A DNA stretch of 64,000 nucleotides, taken from NCBI GenBank assembly GCA_031384605.1, contig JANNAT010000030.1, forward strand, positions 1 to 64,000, in the 5' to 3' direction. Source of the DNA: JANNAT01 sp031384605. Its GTDB lineage: Bacteria; Pseudomonadota; Alphaproteobacteria; Rhodobacterales; Rhodobacteraceae. Below the pieces are notes generated by a model that had not been told where the DNA came from, ran no database searches, and saw nothing but the letters and a program-made list of their open reading frames with translations. The translations under genes and the position numbers were made by a program. Positions 24,508 through 31,734 of the stretch are shown here, piece by piece. Position 1 is the first letter of the stretch. Each line of letters begins with the position of its first letter.

Positions 24508-24813
24508 ATGTCTTCAACTATGAAAGCTTTCGCCGTCGCTGGTGCTTTGGCTGCTGCCTTGGCCGCAACAGCAACAACCGCTTCTGCTGCTGGTAAAGAA
24601 AAGTGCTTTGGCGTCGCCCTGACCGGCCAAAATGATTGCGCTGCAGGTGCTGGCACCACTTGCGCCGGAACCTCGAAAGTCGACTATCAGGGCAACTCGT
24701 GGAAATACGTCGCCGCTGGCACTTGCCTGACGATGGAACTGCCTGCGATGGAAGACGGCATGGCGCGCACGGGCAGCCTTGAAGCTGTTGAGCGTGACGC
24801 AGTCGCAATGTGA
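24508..24813 (+). CDS. bufA: Bufferin precursor BufA (DUF2282)
   Basis: A 101-residue exported peptide with a signal sequence (residues about 1-28, ending ASAAGK) and the DUF2282 core. Four Cys at 33, 44, 52 and 73 sit in KCFGVALTGQNDCAAG, TCAG and GTCLTMELP. This is the pattern of the bufferins, periplasmic copper-binding peptides whose inner Cys are modified by the MNIO enzyme BufB. The downstream order bufB-bufC-doxX supports the call. A hairpin sits between bufA and bufB and may favour the short bufA message. Confidence 0.88.
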   Translation: MSSTMKAFAVAGALAAALAATATTASAAGKEKCFGVALTGQNDCAAGAGTTCAGTSKVDYQGNSWKYVAAGTCLTMELPAMEDGMARTGSLEAVERDAVAM

Positions 24814-24820
24814 TATCAAC

Positions 24821-24847
24821 GCCCCCTTTGCCCGGTGCAAGGGGGGC
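24821..24847 (+). other. Intercistronic hairpin between bufA and bufB
   Basis: GCCCCCTTTG (24821-24830) pairs with CAAGGGGGGC (24838-24847) over 10 bp with one G-U pair and a 7-base loop. No T run follows, so it is more likely a 3'-end stabiliser or processing point for bufA RNA than a terminator. Confidence 0.6.
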
Positions 24848-24867
24848 ACTTTGACCGGAGCGTGCCC

Positions 24868-25716
24868 ATGCGAGATACAGCCATTCCCGCCCTGCCGCCG
24901 CGCCCCGGAGTTGGCTATAAGCCGCAGCATTTTGACCAGATTTTGGCAGATGCGGGCCCGGTCGAATGGCTGGAGATTCACGCCGAAAACTATATGGGCG
25001 CAGGCGGCCGCCCTTTGGCGCAGCTGCGGTTTCTGGCGGAACGCTTTGCGATTTCGGTGCATGGCGTTGGTCTGTCAATCGGCGGCGAGGGGCCGTTGGA
25101 TCTGGCCCATCTGGCGCGGCTGAAAACCCTGTGCGATTGGCTGAACCCTGCCAGCTTTTCCGAACATCTGGCGTGGTCAACGCATGACGGCAGCTATCTG
25201 AATGATCTGTTGCCGCTGCCGTATACGTCCGCAACCCTGATCGGCGTTTGCGATCACATTGATCAAGTGCAAACGGCGCTGGGCCGTCGGATGCTGTTAG
25301 AAAATCCGTCAACCTATGTGGCGTTTTGTGAAACCACCATGGCCGAGGTTGATTTTCTGGCCGAAATAGCACGTCGCACGGGCTGTGGGTTGCTGTTGGA
25401 TGTGAACAACGTTTACGTGTCGGCCACCAACCAAGCCTATGATCCGCTTGACTATATCCGCGCCTTTCCTTTGCAGGCGGTCGGCGAAATTCACCTTGGC
25501 GGCCATGACATTGACGCCGATGATCAGGGGCAACGCCTGTTGATCGACAGCCATGGGGCGGCGGTGGTTGATCCGGTTTGGCAGTTATACGCGCAAACTG
25601 TCGCCCTTGGCGGGGCCAAGCCCACGCTGATTGAATGGGACAATGACGTGCCCGACTGGCCGGTGTTGCGCGCCGAAGCGGGCCTTGCGGCAAAAATTCT
25701 GACAGGCGTGGCATGA
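24868..25716 (+). CDS. bufB: MNIO-family peptide-modifying enzyme BufB (DUF692)
   Basis: A 282-residue DUF692/MNIO enzyme, a TIM-barrel multinuclear non-haem iron oxidase that modifies bufferin Cys residues. The run RPGVGYKPQHFDQIL, EIHAENYMG, SVHGVGLSIGG, ENPSTYVAF, LLLDVNNVYVSA and GEIHLGGHD include the expected His, Asp, Asn and Glu metal ligands. The start at 24868 has GGAG seven bases upstream. Its stop overlaps the bufC start by four bases. Confidence 0.9.
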   Translation: MRDTAIPALPPRPGVGYKPQHFDQILADAGPVEWLEIHAENYMGAGGRPLAQLRFLAERFAISVHGVGLSIGGEGPLDLAHLARLKTLCDWLNPASFSEHLAWSTHDGSYLNDLLPLPYTSATLIGVCDHIDQVQTALGRRMLLENPSTYVAFCETTMAEVDFLAEIARRTGCGLLLDVNNVYVSATNQAYDPLDYIRAFPLQAVGEIHLGGHDIDADDQGQRLLIDSHGAAVVDPVWQLYAQTVALGGAKPTLIEWDNDVPDWPVLRAEAGLAAKILTGVA

Positions 25717-26444
25717 TGCAATCCGCCTTTGCTGCAGCCTTGCTTGATCCATCCGCCGCGATCCCTGCGGGCGTGGTCGATCCGCACGGCCGCCCCGCAC
25801 CAAAGCGATTTTCGGTCTATCGCAACAACGTGGCCAGCAGTCTGACCCGCGCCATGGAGGCGTCCTTTCCAGTGATCCGCAAATTGGTGGGCGATCCGTT
25901 CTTCGCCGCAATGGCGGTGGAATTTGCGCTGGCGCATCCGCCAAAATCACAAATGTTGATGCAGTATGGCGATGATTTCGCAGGTTTTCTTGCCAGCTTT
26001 CCGCCCGTCGCCCATTTGGGCTATCTGCCCGATGTGGCGCGACTGGAACAGGCCATTCGCACCAGTTATCATGCCGCCGACGCCACGCCGATACCCACAG
26101 ATGCCCTTGCAACCCTGCCCGAAGCAGACCTGCTGGCGTCGCGCCTGATCCTGGCACCGTCGTTGCAACTGATCCGGTCGCGCTGGCCGGTTTGCACGAT
26201 TTGGCGGGCAAATATGGAGGGCGGCCCTGCCCCCGTGGCAACGGCCGAAGATGTCATCGTGCTGCGCCCCGAATTTGACCCGCGCCCCCATGTTTTGCCG
26301 CCCGGTGGGGCCGGATTTATTCAAGCGATTATGGCGGGAAAATCTTTTGTCGATGCGTTGGGCGGTGCAGACCCATCGCTTGATTTGGCGGCGCTTTTGA
26401 CACTGCTGCTGGCGGGCCAAGCCCTTGTAGGACTTGAAAAATGA
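25713..26444 (+). CDS. bufC: Bufferin partner protein BufC (DUF2063)
   Basis: A 243-residue protein with the DUF2063 N-terminal domain (RFSVYRNNVASSLTRAMEASFPVIRKLVG, then LGYLPDVARLEQAIRTSYHA). BufC acts with BufB as the partner that presents the precursor peptide. It overlaps bufB at its start and doxX at its end, four bases each (ATGA), so the last three genes of the operon are translationally coupled. Confidence 0.87.
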   Translation: MMQSAFAAALLDPSAAIPAGVVDPHGRPAPKRFSVYRNNVASSLTRAMEASFPVIRKLVGDPFFAAMAVEFALAHPPKSQMLMQYGDDFAGFLASFPPVAHLGYLPDVARLEQAIRTSYHAADATPIPTDALATLPEADLLASRLILAPSLQLIRSRWPVCTIWRANMEGGPAPVATAEDVIVLRPEFDPRPHVLPPGGAGFIQAIMAGKSFVDALGGADPSLDLAALLTLLLAGQALVGLEK

Positions 26445-26977
26445 ACATGATTATTTTTTATCGCAGCGCCACCGCTATGTTGGAAAAAATCGGTGGATGG
26501 CTGTTGCCCACGCTGGCGCGACTGGTTTTCGCCGCCGTGCTGCTGCGCTATTTCTGGACCTCTGCGCTAACCAAATTCGATGGCCCGTTTGGCGTTACCG
26601 ATGGCGGTTATGGCCAGATCTTTCCGCGGGCTTTCGACGCGGTGGGGTTTGATTCCGCCGCCCTTAGCAGTTTTCATTATCTGGTGGTGCTTTTTGGCGC
26701 TTGGGCGGAAATCCTGCTGCCCTTGGCCATCGTGATTGGCCTGTTCACCCGGTTGGCGTCGCTGGGGATGATCGGCTTTGTCGTCGTGCAAAGCCTGACA
26801 GATATTTTTGGCCATATGGTTGGGCCCGAAACCATTGGCGCGTGGTTTGATGTGGCGTCGAACGATCTGATCATGGATCAACGCAGCTTTTGGATTTTGG
26901 CGCTGCTGGTGCTGGTCACCAAAGGGGCGGGGCCGCTGTCGGTTGACCGGGTTTTGCGTCAGTGGGTGTCGGGCTGA
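26441..26977 (+). CDS. DoxX-family membrane protein of the bufferin operon
   Basis: A 178-residue membrane protein with about four helices and the DoxX pattern (WLLPTLARLVFAAVLLRYFWTSALTKFD; FGAWAEILLPLAIVIGLFTRLASLG). DoxX genes commonly close bufferin operons; the role there is unproven and may be redox or membrane support. The start overlaps the bufC stop. Its 3' end overlaps the end of the next, convergent gene by 19 bases. Confidence 0.85.
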   Translation: MNMIIFYRSATAMLEKIGGWLLPTLARLVFAAVLLRYFWTSALTKFDGPFGVTDGGYGQIFPRAFDAVGFDSAALSSFHYLVVLFGAWAEILLPLAIVIGLFTRLASLGMIGFVVVQSLTDIFGHMVGPETIGAWFDVASNDLIMDQRSFWILALLVLVTKGAGPLSVDRVLRQWVSG

Positions 26978-27315
26978 CGCGCGGCCAGTGCCAGAATGCC
27001 GCCCAACCCACACATCGCGATTGGGAACATGGTGAAGACGCCAAAGCCGAAGGCGAACCACATCGCCACGCAGGACGCCAACATTAAAACTCCGCCCGCA
27101 ATATTCTGTGACCGCGCCATCGCCGCCCCGGCAATCGCCAGTATAGGGGCCAGAAAGCTGGCGGTTTTGATCACCATCGGATGATTGACCTGTTTGGCCA
27201 AGTCACCAATCTCGCCGTTCTGATCAACGAACACCGTATATCCATAGCCGAAAAACCCGACAATCATCGCGAAAAGGCCGCCGATCAGGCCCAAAGTCAG
27301 CGCCGCATTTCTCAA
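26959..27315 (-). CDS. Small four-helix membrane protein, unknown function
   Basis: A 118-residue hydrophobic protein with about four membrane segments (residues 5-27, 49-66, 71-90, 93-111). No family is recognised. The likely start is TTG at 27313-27315, as GGTGGAG lies about seven bases upstream and the protein begins directly with its first helix. The frame stays open upstream through cspA on the other strand, which is not coding in this direction. It overlaps the 3' end of the doxX gene. Confidence 0.6.
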   Translation of the reverse strand: MRNAALTLGLIGGLFAMIVGFFGYGYTVFVDQNGEIGDLAKQVNHPMVIKTASFLAPILAIAGAAMARSQNIAGGVLMLASCVAMWFAFGFGVFTMFPIAMCGLGGILALAARQPDTH

Positions 27316-27468
27316 ATCGAATCTCCACCCTTGATTTTTGTTTAAGGTTTGACATGATTTGCCGCGTGACGACAGGTTTCTGATCGCCCGCGATTGGACA
27401 ATCCGAAAACTGGTCGCCCGAGCCCCCGGCAATATCGCCATGGGCCAAGTTGAAATAGGAGATGCGGC

Positions 27469-27675
27469 ATGCCCACCGGCACCGTAAAGTGGTTCAACAG
27501 CACCAAAGGCTATGGCTTTATCGCGCCTGATGATGGCGGCAAAGACATTTTCGTGCACATCTCGGCGGTTGAACGCGCCGGCTTGAAAAGCCTGAATGAC
27601 AACCAGAAGGTCGGCTTTGATCTGCAATCAGGCCGCGACGGTAAGGAATCGGCGGGCGATCTGCGGCTTTTATAG
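27469..27675 (+). CDS. cspA: Cold-shock-domain protein
   Basis: A 68-residue cold-shock domain protein binding single-stranded nucleic acid. RNP1 (KGYGFIAP) and RNP2 (DIFVHIS) motifs are intact. AGGAGATG precedes the start. It is a single gene, about 150 bases from the divergent small membrane-protein gene. The gene symbol follows the family; paralogues elsewhere are likely. Confidence 0.93.
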   Translation: MPTGTVKWFNSTKGYGFIAPDDGGKDIFVHISAVERAGLKSLNDNQKVGFDLQSGRDGKESAGDLRLL

Positions 27676-27714
27676 CGGCAAACCGATGCGGTGGCCTGCC
27701 CTATTGGACCACTG

Positions 27715-28041
27715 TTAGCCAATAACCGCCGCCTGCACGGCGTCATCCCAGCCAAGATGCCATTTGCTGCCGTCTTGGATCACTGGTCGTTTCATCACGG
27801 CCGGTTGAGCGGCAATTTGCGCCTCGGGTTCCGACATCCGCAGAAAATCCGAAAACGCACGGTAGGTGGTGGATTGTTTGTTGATTACCCGGTCGCCAAA
27901 TTCTATGACAATCGTGTCGATTTCCTGCGCGGATAACGGCTGCGCGCGGATATCGCGAAACGTCACGTCAAGACCCGCGCCCGTGATCGCCTTCAGCGCC
28001 TTTTTGCAGGTGTCGCAGGTGGATATGCCATAAAGGATCAT
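27715..28041 (-). CDS. ArsC/Spx-like reductase-family protein
   Basis: A 108-residue thioredoxin-fold protein of the ArsC/Spx/YffB family. The N-terminus MILYGISTCDTCKKA carries a CxxC pair, which is found in YffB/Spx-type members rather than classical arsenate reductase. Length is typical. The start at 28041 gives this conserved N-terminus; the frame runs on upstream into the next gene. The downstream end of a two-gene group with the DUF2177 gene is likely (47-base gap). A real substrate is not predictable. Confidence 0.82.
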   Translation of the reverse strand: MILYGISTCDTCKKALKAITGAGLDVTFRDIRAQPLSAQEIDTIVIEFGDRVINKQSTTYRAFSDFLRMSEPEAQIAAQPAVMKRPVIQDGSKWHLGWDDAVQAAVIG

Positions 28042-28088
28042 CGGGGCGCCTTTGGGTTTGGGTTCGCATCCCTGATAGCCGCAATCGG

Positions 28089-28490
28089 TCAGCTTGTCAG
28101 CGCCCGCGTGATCCAAACCCCACCTGCCGCGACCAAAGCCGTGGCAATCGTGCCCCACACCATATCGGTGATCACCAAAGACGGATGCCAGACCTTCATG
28201 ATGGTGTAACTGGTTAACTCATAGGTGCCATAGGCCATCGCACCAATAACCGCCGCCGGAATAATTGCCTGCATCGGCGCGCCGGCCTTGAGCGCGGGCC
28301 AAGACACCAGATAGGTTAACCCCGCGACATAGCCGAAGTAGAAAAGCGCCGCCGGGATCAGGCGCAAGCTGGGCAACATCAGATCGCCCAAGTGTTTCAC
28401 GAACAAAGGCCGCATGACGAAGGTCAGCATGAGGGCGTCAAGGATCAGGAAGAGGACGCAAGAGGCGGCGTAAAGGATGGCGATTTGCAT
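28089..28490 (-). CDS. DUF2177 family membrane protein
   Basis: A 133-residue membrane protein with about four helices and the DUF2177 pattern (LILDALMLTFVMRPLF; AALFYFGYVAGLTYLVSWPAL; AMAYGTYELTSYTIMK). Function unknown. The start at 28490 follows GGAG and gives a normal first helix. The 319 bases upstream hold no gene but contain a hairpin repeat. Confidence 0.83.
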   Translation of the reverse strand: MQIAILYAASCVLFLILDALMLTFVMRPLFVKHLGDLMLPSLRLIPAALFYFGYVAGLTYLVSWPALKAGAPMQAIIPAAVIGAMAYGTYELTSYTIMKVWHPSLVITDMVWGTIATALVAAGGVWITRALTS

Positions 28491-28557
28491 GGGTATGCTC
28501 TCCGGTTTGAGTAGAGATAGCATGATGGGGGGCGGGGGGTAGGGGTAAGGTGGACCT

Positions 28558-28780
28558 GAAAATGGTCCAGTGGACCATTTTCCCACCGAACGCCCGAGCA
28601 CACCTGCGAGGGCCGGGCTGTTGATGCAGCAAACCGCTTACAGCCTTGGCCCCCTACCCCACGCCGGGGTGCAAAGCTGGCCGCGCCCGAACCGACGGGG
28701 CCCTTAGGGTGCGACACCAGTCGCGCCCGCCCCGTAGGGGCGGATCGGGCGCGGTCAGATTTGCTTGGGGCAAATCTGAC
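28558..28780 (+). repeat. Hairpin-headed intergenic repeat, copy 1
   Basis: It starts with a perfect 12-bp hairpin (GAAAATGGTCCA / TGGACCATTTTC), then CGAACGCCCG, ACCTGCG and GGGCCGGG. The right end is a second perfect hairpin (GTCAGATTTGC / GCAAATCTGAC, about 28754-28780). The copy at 54121-54269 shares the flank after the first hairpin and the closing GGGGCAAATCTGAC, but has a different first stem. It fills the gene-free stretch 28491-28809. Confidence 0.7.
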
Positions 28781-28809
28781 GGGGTTGGGGTGGTGGGTTG
28801 GCACTCACC

Positions 28810-29595
28810 CTATGGTTGCTGTTCTTTTTTTTGAAGAACAATTTCTCCTCTAATGATCAGGCCAACTGTCTCTTCGGCCTTTTGGATGATGGACTTAGGC
28901 CTTGGCTCGTGATTCACCAGAATTCTTTCTAAGCAGCTCTCGGCGTCGGCAAGTGCCACTTTTGCAGTATCCAATAAAAGGTAACGCGCGTCGTTATAAT
29001 GCCCTACTAGATCAAAAAATCCGTCGGGAAGTTCCAACTCTTGCCCAGCTTGTTTAAAGGATCGCATTAGCTCTACCATTGATAGAAAGTCGATATCTTT
29101 GTGCTTTACGTTCCACTTGTGGACTGTATTGCCTCGATCTTGAATGTGCCCACCTAGCGTGCGCTCTACATTCTTCAGTTCAGATCTCAGCCACTGAGCC
29201 TCTTCAATGCCCAAAAGCCTGCTTATTTGATTCTGGCAATTATATACAAGCTTTGTCTTTTCTTTAAACTTGTAGCATAGGTTTTGAAACAAGAACCAAC
29301 TCAACTCAAGGTGCTTGGAGCGAGAGACTTTTTTCTCATCCCAAGGATACTTCCCAAGCATGGCACAGACGGCGCGCATATCGTCAACTGTGCCAGCTAC
29401 CTGCACGAGAGCGCTTAGCATGGCGCTAGCCTTGTCTACAATATTAGTGCCAGCCCTCTTCGTAGACGGATCAAGCTCATCCTTAAACGGAGGTTTTAGA
29501 TAATATGATGTAATATTAGGCGCGACAAGCAATAGATCATTTACTGCAGCTTCGTATGAGCTTGGCTTATCTTGCTTCGACTTCGCGTTGACCAA
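28810..29595 (-). CDS. Uncharacterised AT-rich protein with a HEPN-like RxxxxH motif
   Basis: A 261-residue, mostly helical, soluble protein. No family is recognised. Residues 154-159 (RGNTVH) match the R-x4-H catalytic motif of HEPN ribonucleases, and it lies in a helix-rich context ahead of a conserved-looking WNVKHKDIDFL. Base composition is clearly more AT-rich than its neighbours, pointing to recent transfer. It begins with TTG directly after the thyX stop and in the same frame, with a GGGGGT upstream; coupled start is likely, but an internal ATG (for example MLSAL) cannot be excluded. A defence or toxin role is an inference only. Confidence 0.6.
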   Translation of the reverse strand: MVNAKSKQDKPSSYEAAVNDLLLVAPNITSYYLKPPFKDELDPSTKRAGTNIVDKASAMLSALVQVAGTVDDMRAVCAMLGKYPWDEKKVSRSKHLELSWFLFQNLCYKFKEKTKLVYNCQNQISRLLGIEEAQWLRSELKNVERTLGGHIQDRGNTVHKWNVKHKDIDFLSMVELMRSFKQAGQELELPDGFFDLVGHYNDARYLLLDTAKVALADAESCLERILVNHEPRPKSIIQKAEETVGLIIRGEIVLQKKEQQP

Positions 29596-30516
29596 TTACC
29601 CCACCACCCCCTCAAATTCCCGCCATTCCCCCTTGCTCATCCCCGACGTCTCTTGCGTAACCACTTCCCCCGCCAGACGTCGTTTCAAAACCGCCAGCGC
29701 CTTGCCCGATAAATTCACCCCCCCCATCCGGTAATCTTCAAACGCACCGTAGGCCAGCGGCACCCAATCCTTCACACAGGCCGCAATTGCCTCGGCATAG
29801 ACGCGGATTTCGTATTGGGCGTGGGGGTCGGCGCGCAGGCGCAGGAAGTGGAACAGGTTGTGCAGATCGACCTTCCAATACCACTGGGTATAGATGTTGG
29901 CGGGCAGGTTCATCCGGGCCAGTTCGCGGGCGAGGCCCTGCTGGGCATCGCCATTCTGGTCTGTGGTGGAAAGCATCGCCTCATAATTGTCATAGGCGCG
30001 ATTGGCGTCGGATTTCAGCATCTCCAGCACGCGGGCGGATTCATCGCCGGTTAAGACCTCTCCCCTACCTTGGTTGTTGACGACCGATTGGGCGGCCAGA
30101 TGTTCGGGGGCGGGAATGTAGAACTCACGATCCAGAATCGAATAGCGCGCGGAATATTCGTTGACGTTGGCGGTGCGGTGCCTGATCCACTGACGGGCCA
30201 CGAACACCGGCAATTTGACGTGCAGTTTGATCTCGCACATCTCAAACGGGGTGGAATGCCAGTGCCGCATCAAATAGCGGATCAGGCCTTCGTCGTTTTG
30301 CACATGCTTGGTGCCAGCCCCATATGACACGCGGGCGGCCTGCACGATGGCCGCATCATCGCCCATATAGTCGATGACGCGAATGAAACCGTGGTCCAGC
30401 ACCGGGTGGGCGCGGTATAAATGCGCCTCCATCCCCGGCGAGACCGCGCGCAGGGTGGTGCGGGGGGTGGCGCGCTGGGCGTCGATTTCGGACAGTTGGT
30501 CTGGGGTCAAGGGCAT
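29596..30516 (-). CDS. thyX: Flavin-dependent thymidylate synthase ThyX
   Basis: A 306-residue FAD-dependent thymidylate synthase making dTMP from dUMP. The ThyX signature reads RHRTANVNEYSARY, where Asn stands at the position more often Ser. Other family runs (ARVSYGAGTK; RHWHSTPFEM; WKVDLHNLFHFLRLR) are present. No thyA was seen in the window. The foreign-looking gene directly downstream is in the same frame after the stop. Confidence 0.95.
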   Translation of the reverse strand: MPLTPDQLSEIDAQRATPRTTLRAVSPGMEAHLYRAHPVLDHGFIRVIDYMGDDAAIVQAARVSYGAGTKHVQNDEGLIRYLMRHWHSTPFEMCEIKLHVKLPVFVARQWIRHRTANVNEYSARYSILDREFYIPAPEHLAAQSVVNNQGRGEVLTGDESARVLEMLKSDANRAYDNYEAMLSTTDQNGDAQQGLARELARMNLPANIYTQWYWKVDLHNLFHFLRLRADPHAQYEIRVYAEAIAACVKDWVPLAYGAFEDYRMGGVNLSGKALAVLKRRLAGEVVTQETSGMSKGEWREFEGVVG

Positions 30517-30735
30517 CGGTTTGGCCTTTCGCGGCAGGGATCAGCGGGCTATGAGCGGCACCTGAGTCGGGGGCGACTATATCTGGTGCAAAGCGTTTGC
30601 GAAACCGCTGGATACGGCGTGATGCAGCCGGGTGACATTGGGGCCCGGCGCCCGCAAAACTGCTATTCTGCTTTGACAACGCCCGGGTTTCGGGGCAAGG
30701 CTAACGTGGTTCAGGGTAACGATGGGCTGTCACAA

Positions 30736-31734
30736 ATGAAACCGATCAAACACGCGCTTTGGATTGCCTTGCTGCTGTCAGCCTGCGGCGGCAACCCGTT
30801 TTTGCCGCCGGGTGATGGATCAGGTAACGGGCCGCCCGGCACTGCGGGCGGGACCAAAGGGGCGAATGACCCTATTCAAAGAACCGAACAAGTGACCGCT
30901 TCTGGCAATGGATATGCGGTCGGAATCGCCCTGAATACCGGTGCCGACCCGCTTGATCCGGCCGATGACACGTTCGAAGTCGATGGTTTGGCGTTTGACG
31001 GCGGCAACGTTTATCAACCGGGTGCCACGATAGGGCCGTTTCAGATTTATGAGGCCGACAGCGTTTACCAGGATTCTGTGACGGGCAACAATATTGATCA
31101 AGACCTTTACCGTGCGATCTATGGCGCGTCCACCACAGGCAAAACCAGCTTTGCGATTGTTCGGACTGGGTCCTACATCAGTTATGGATTTGGCGGTTTT
31201 GTCTATAAACGCACAGGCGGCGTAACGCTACCGACAACCGGCCAAGCGGGATATACCGGCGACTATGCCGGTTTGCGTGATTTTGACGGTGTTGCGGGGC
31301 TTGAATACACCAGCGGCCTGATGACCATGGCAATTGACTTTGCAGACTTTAACAATGGTGCGGGCGTTCAAGGCTCGGTTACGGATCGGGTTATCTACGA
31401 TGCAGATGGCCTTGATATAACCGCCGACATTAGCGCCGCCATTGATGCGGAATACGGAACCGCCTTGGGTGGAGCAATGCCCGTGCTGCAGTTTGTGGTC
31501 AGCAATTCTTTGAAAGCATCAGGCGAGGCAACCGGAACCGTTTTAAGCAAAGCCGGAAGCGATACCCTTGAATCCGGCAAATATTACGCGCTGATTGCTG
31601 ATACACCCGGCCTAGGCGCGGGTGAAGTTGTTGGAGTTATTGTCGTTGAATCACCTGATCCGCGGGTCGGGTTTGAAAATGTGAAAACGCGCGAAACGGG
31701 CGGCTTTATTGTTTATCGCGCCCCTGAGCCGTGA
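30736..31734 (+). CDS. Surface lipoprotein, transferrin-binding-protein-B-like, Slam substrate
   Basis: A 332-residue lipoprotein. The signal peptide ends in the lipobox LLSAC (Cys17), followed by a Gly/Pro-rich linker as in surface-exposed lipoproteins. The C-terminal 150 residues read like the beta-barrel domain of TbpB-type proteins (GSYISYGFGGFVYKR; TGDYAGLRDFDGVAGLEY; FADFNNGAGVQG). It overlaps the next gene, a Slam exporter, by four bases, which makes it the likely substrate. The start at 30736 is set by the signal peptide; the frame opens upstream opposite thyX. What it binds is unknown. Confidence 0.75.
   Translation: MKPIKHALWIALLLSACGGNPFLPPGDGSGNGPPGTAGGTKGANDPIQRTEQVTASGNGYAVGIALNTGADPLDPADDTFEVDGLAFDGGNVYQPGATIGPFQIYEADSVYQDSVTGNNIDQDLYRAIYGASTTGKTSFAIVRTGSYISYGFGGFVYKRTGGVTLPTTGQAGYTGDYAGLRDFDGVAGLEYTSGLMTMAIDFADFNNGAGVQGSVTDRVIYDADGLDITADISAAIDAEYGTALGGAMPVLQFVVSNSLKASGEATGTVLSKAGSDTLESGKYYALIADTPGLGAGEVVGVIVVESPDPRVGFENVKTRETGGFIVYRAPEP

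Noticed and set aside
24821..24847. Rho-independent terminator after bufA
   Set aside because: The stem is good but there is no T run on the plus strand; called an intercistronic hairpin instead.
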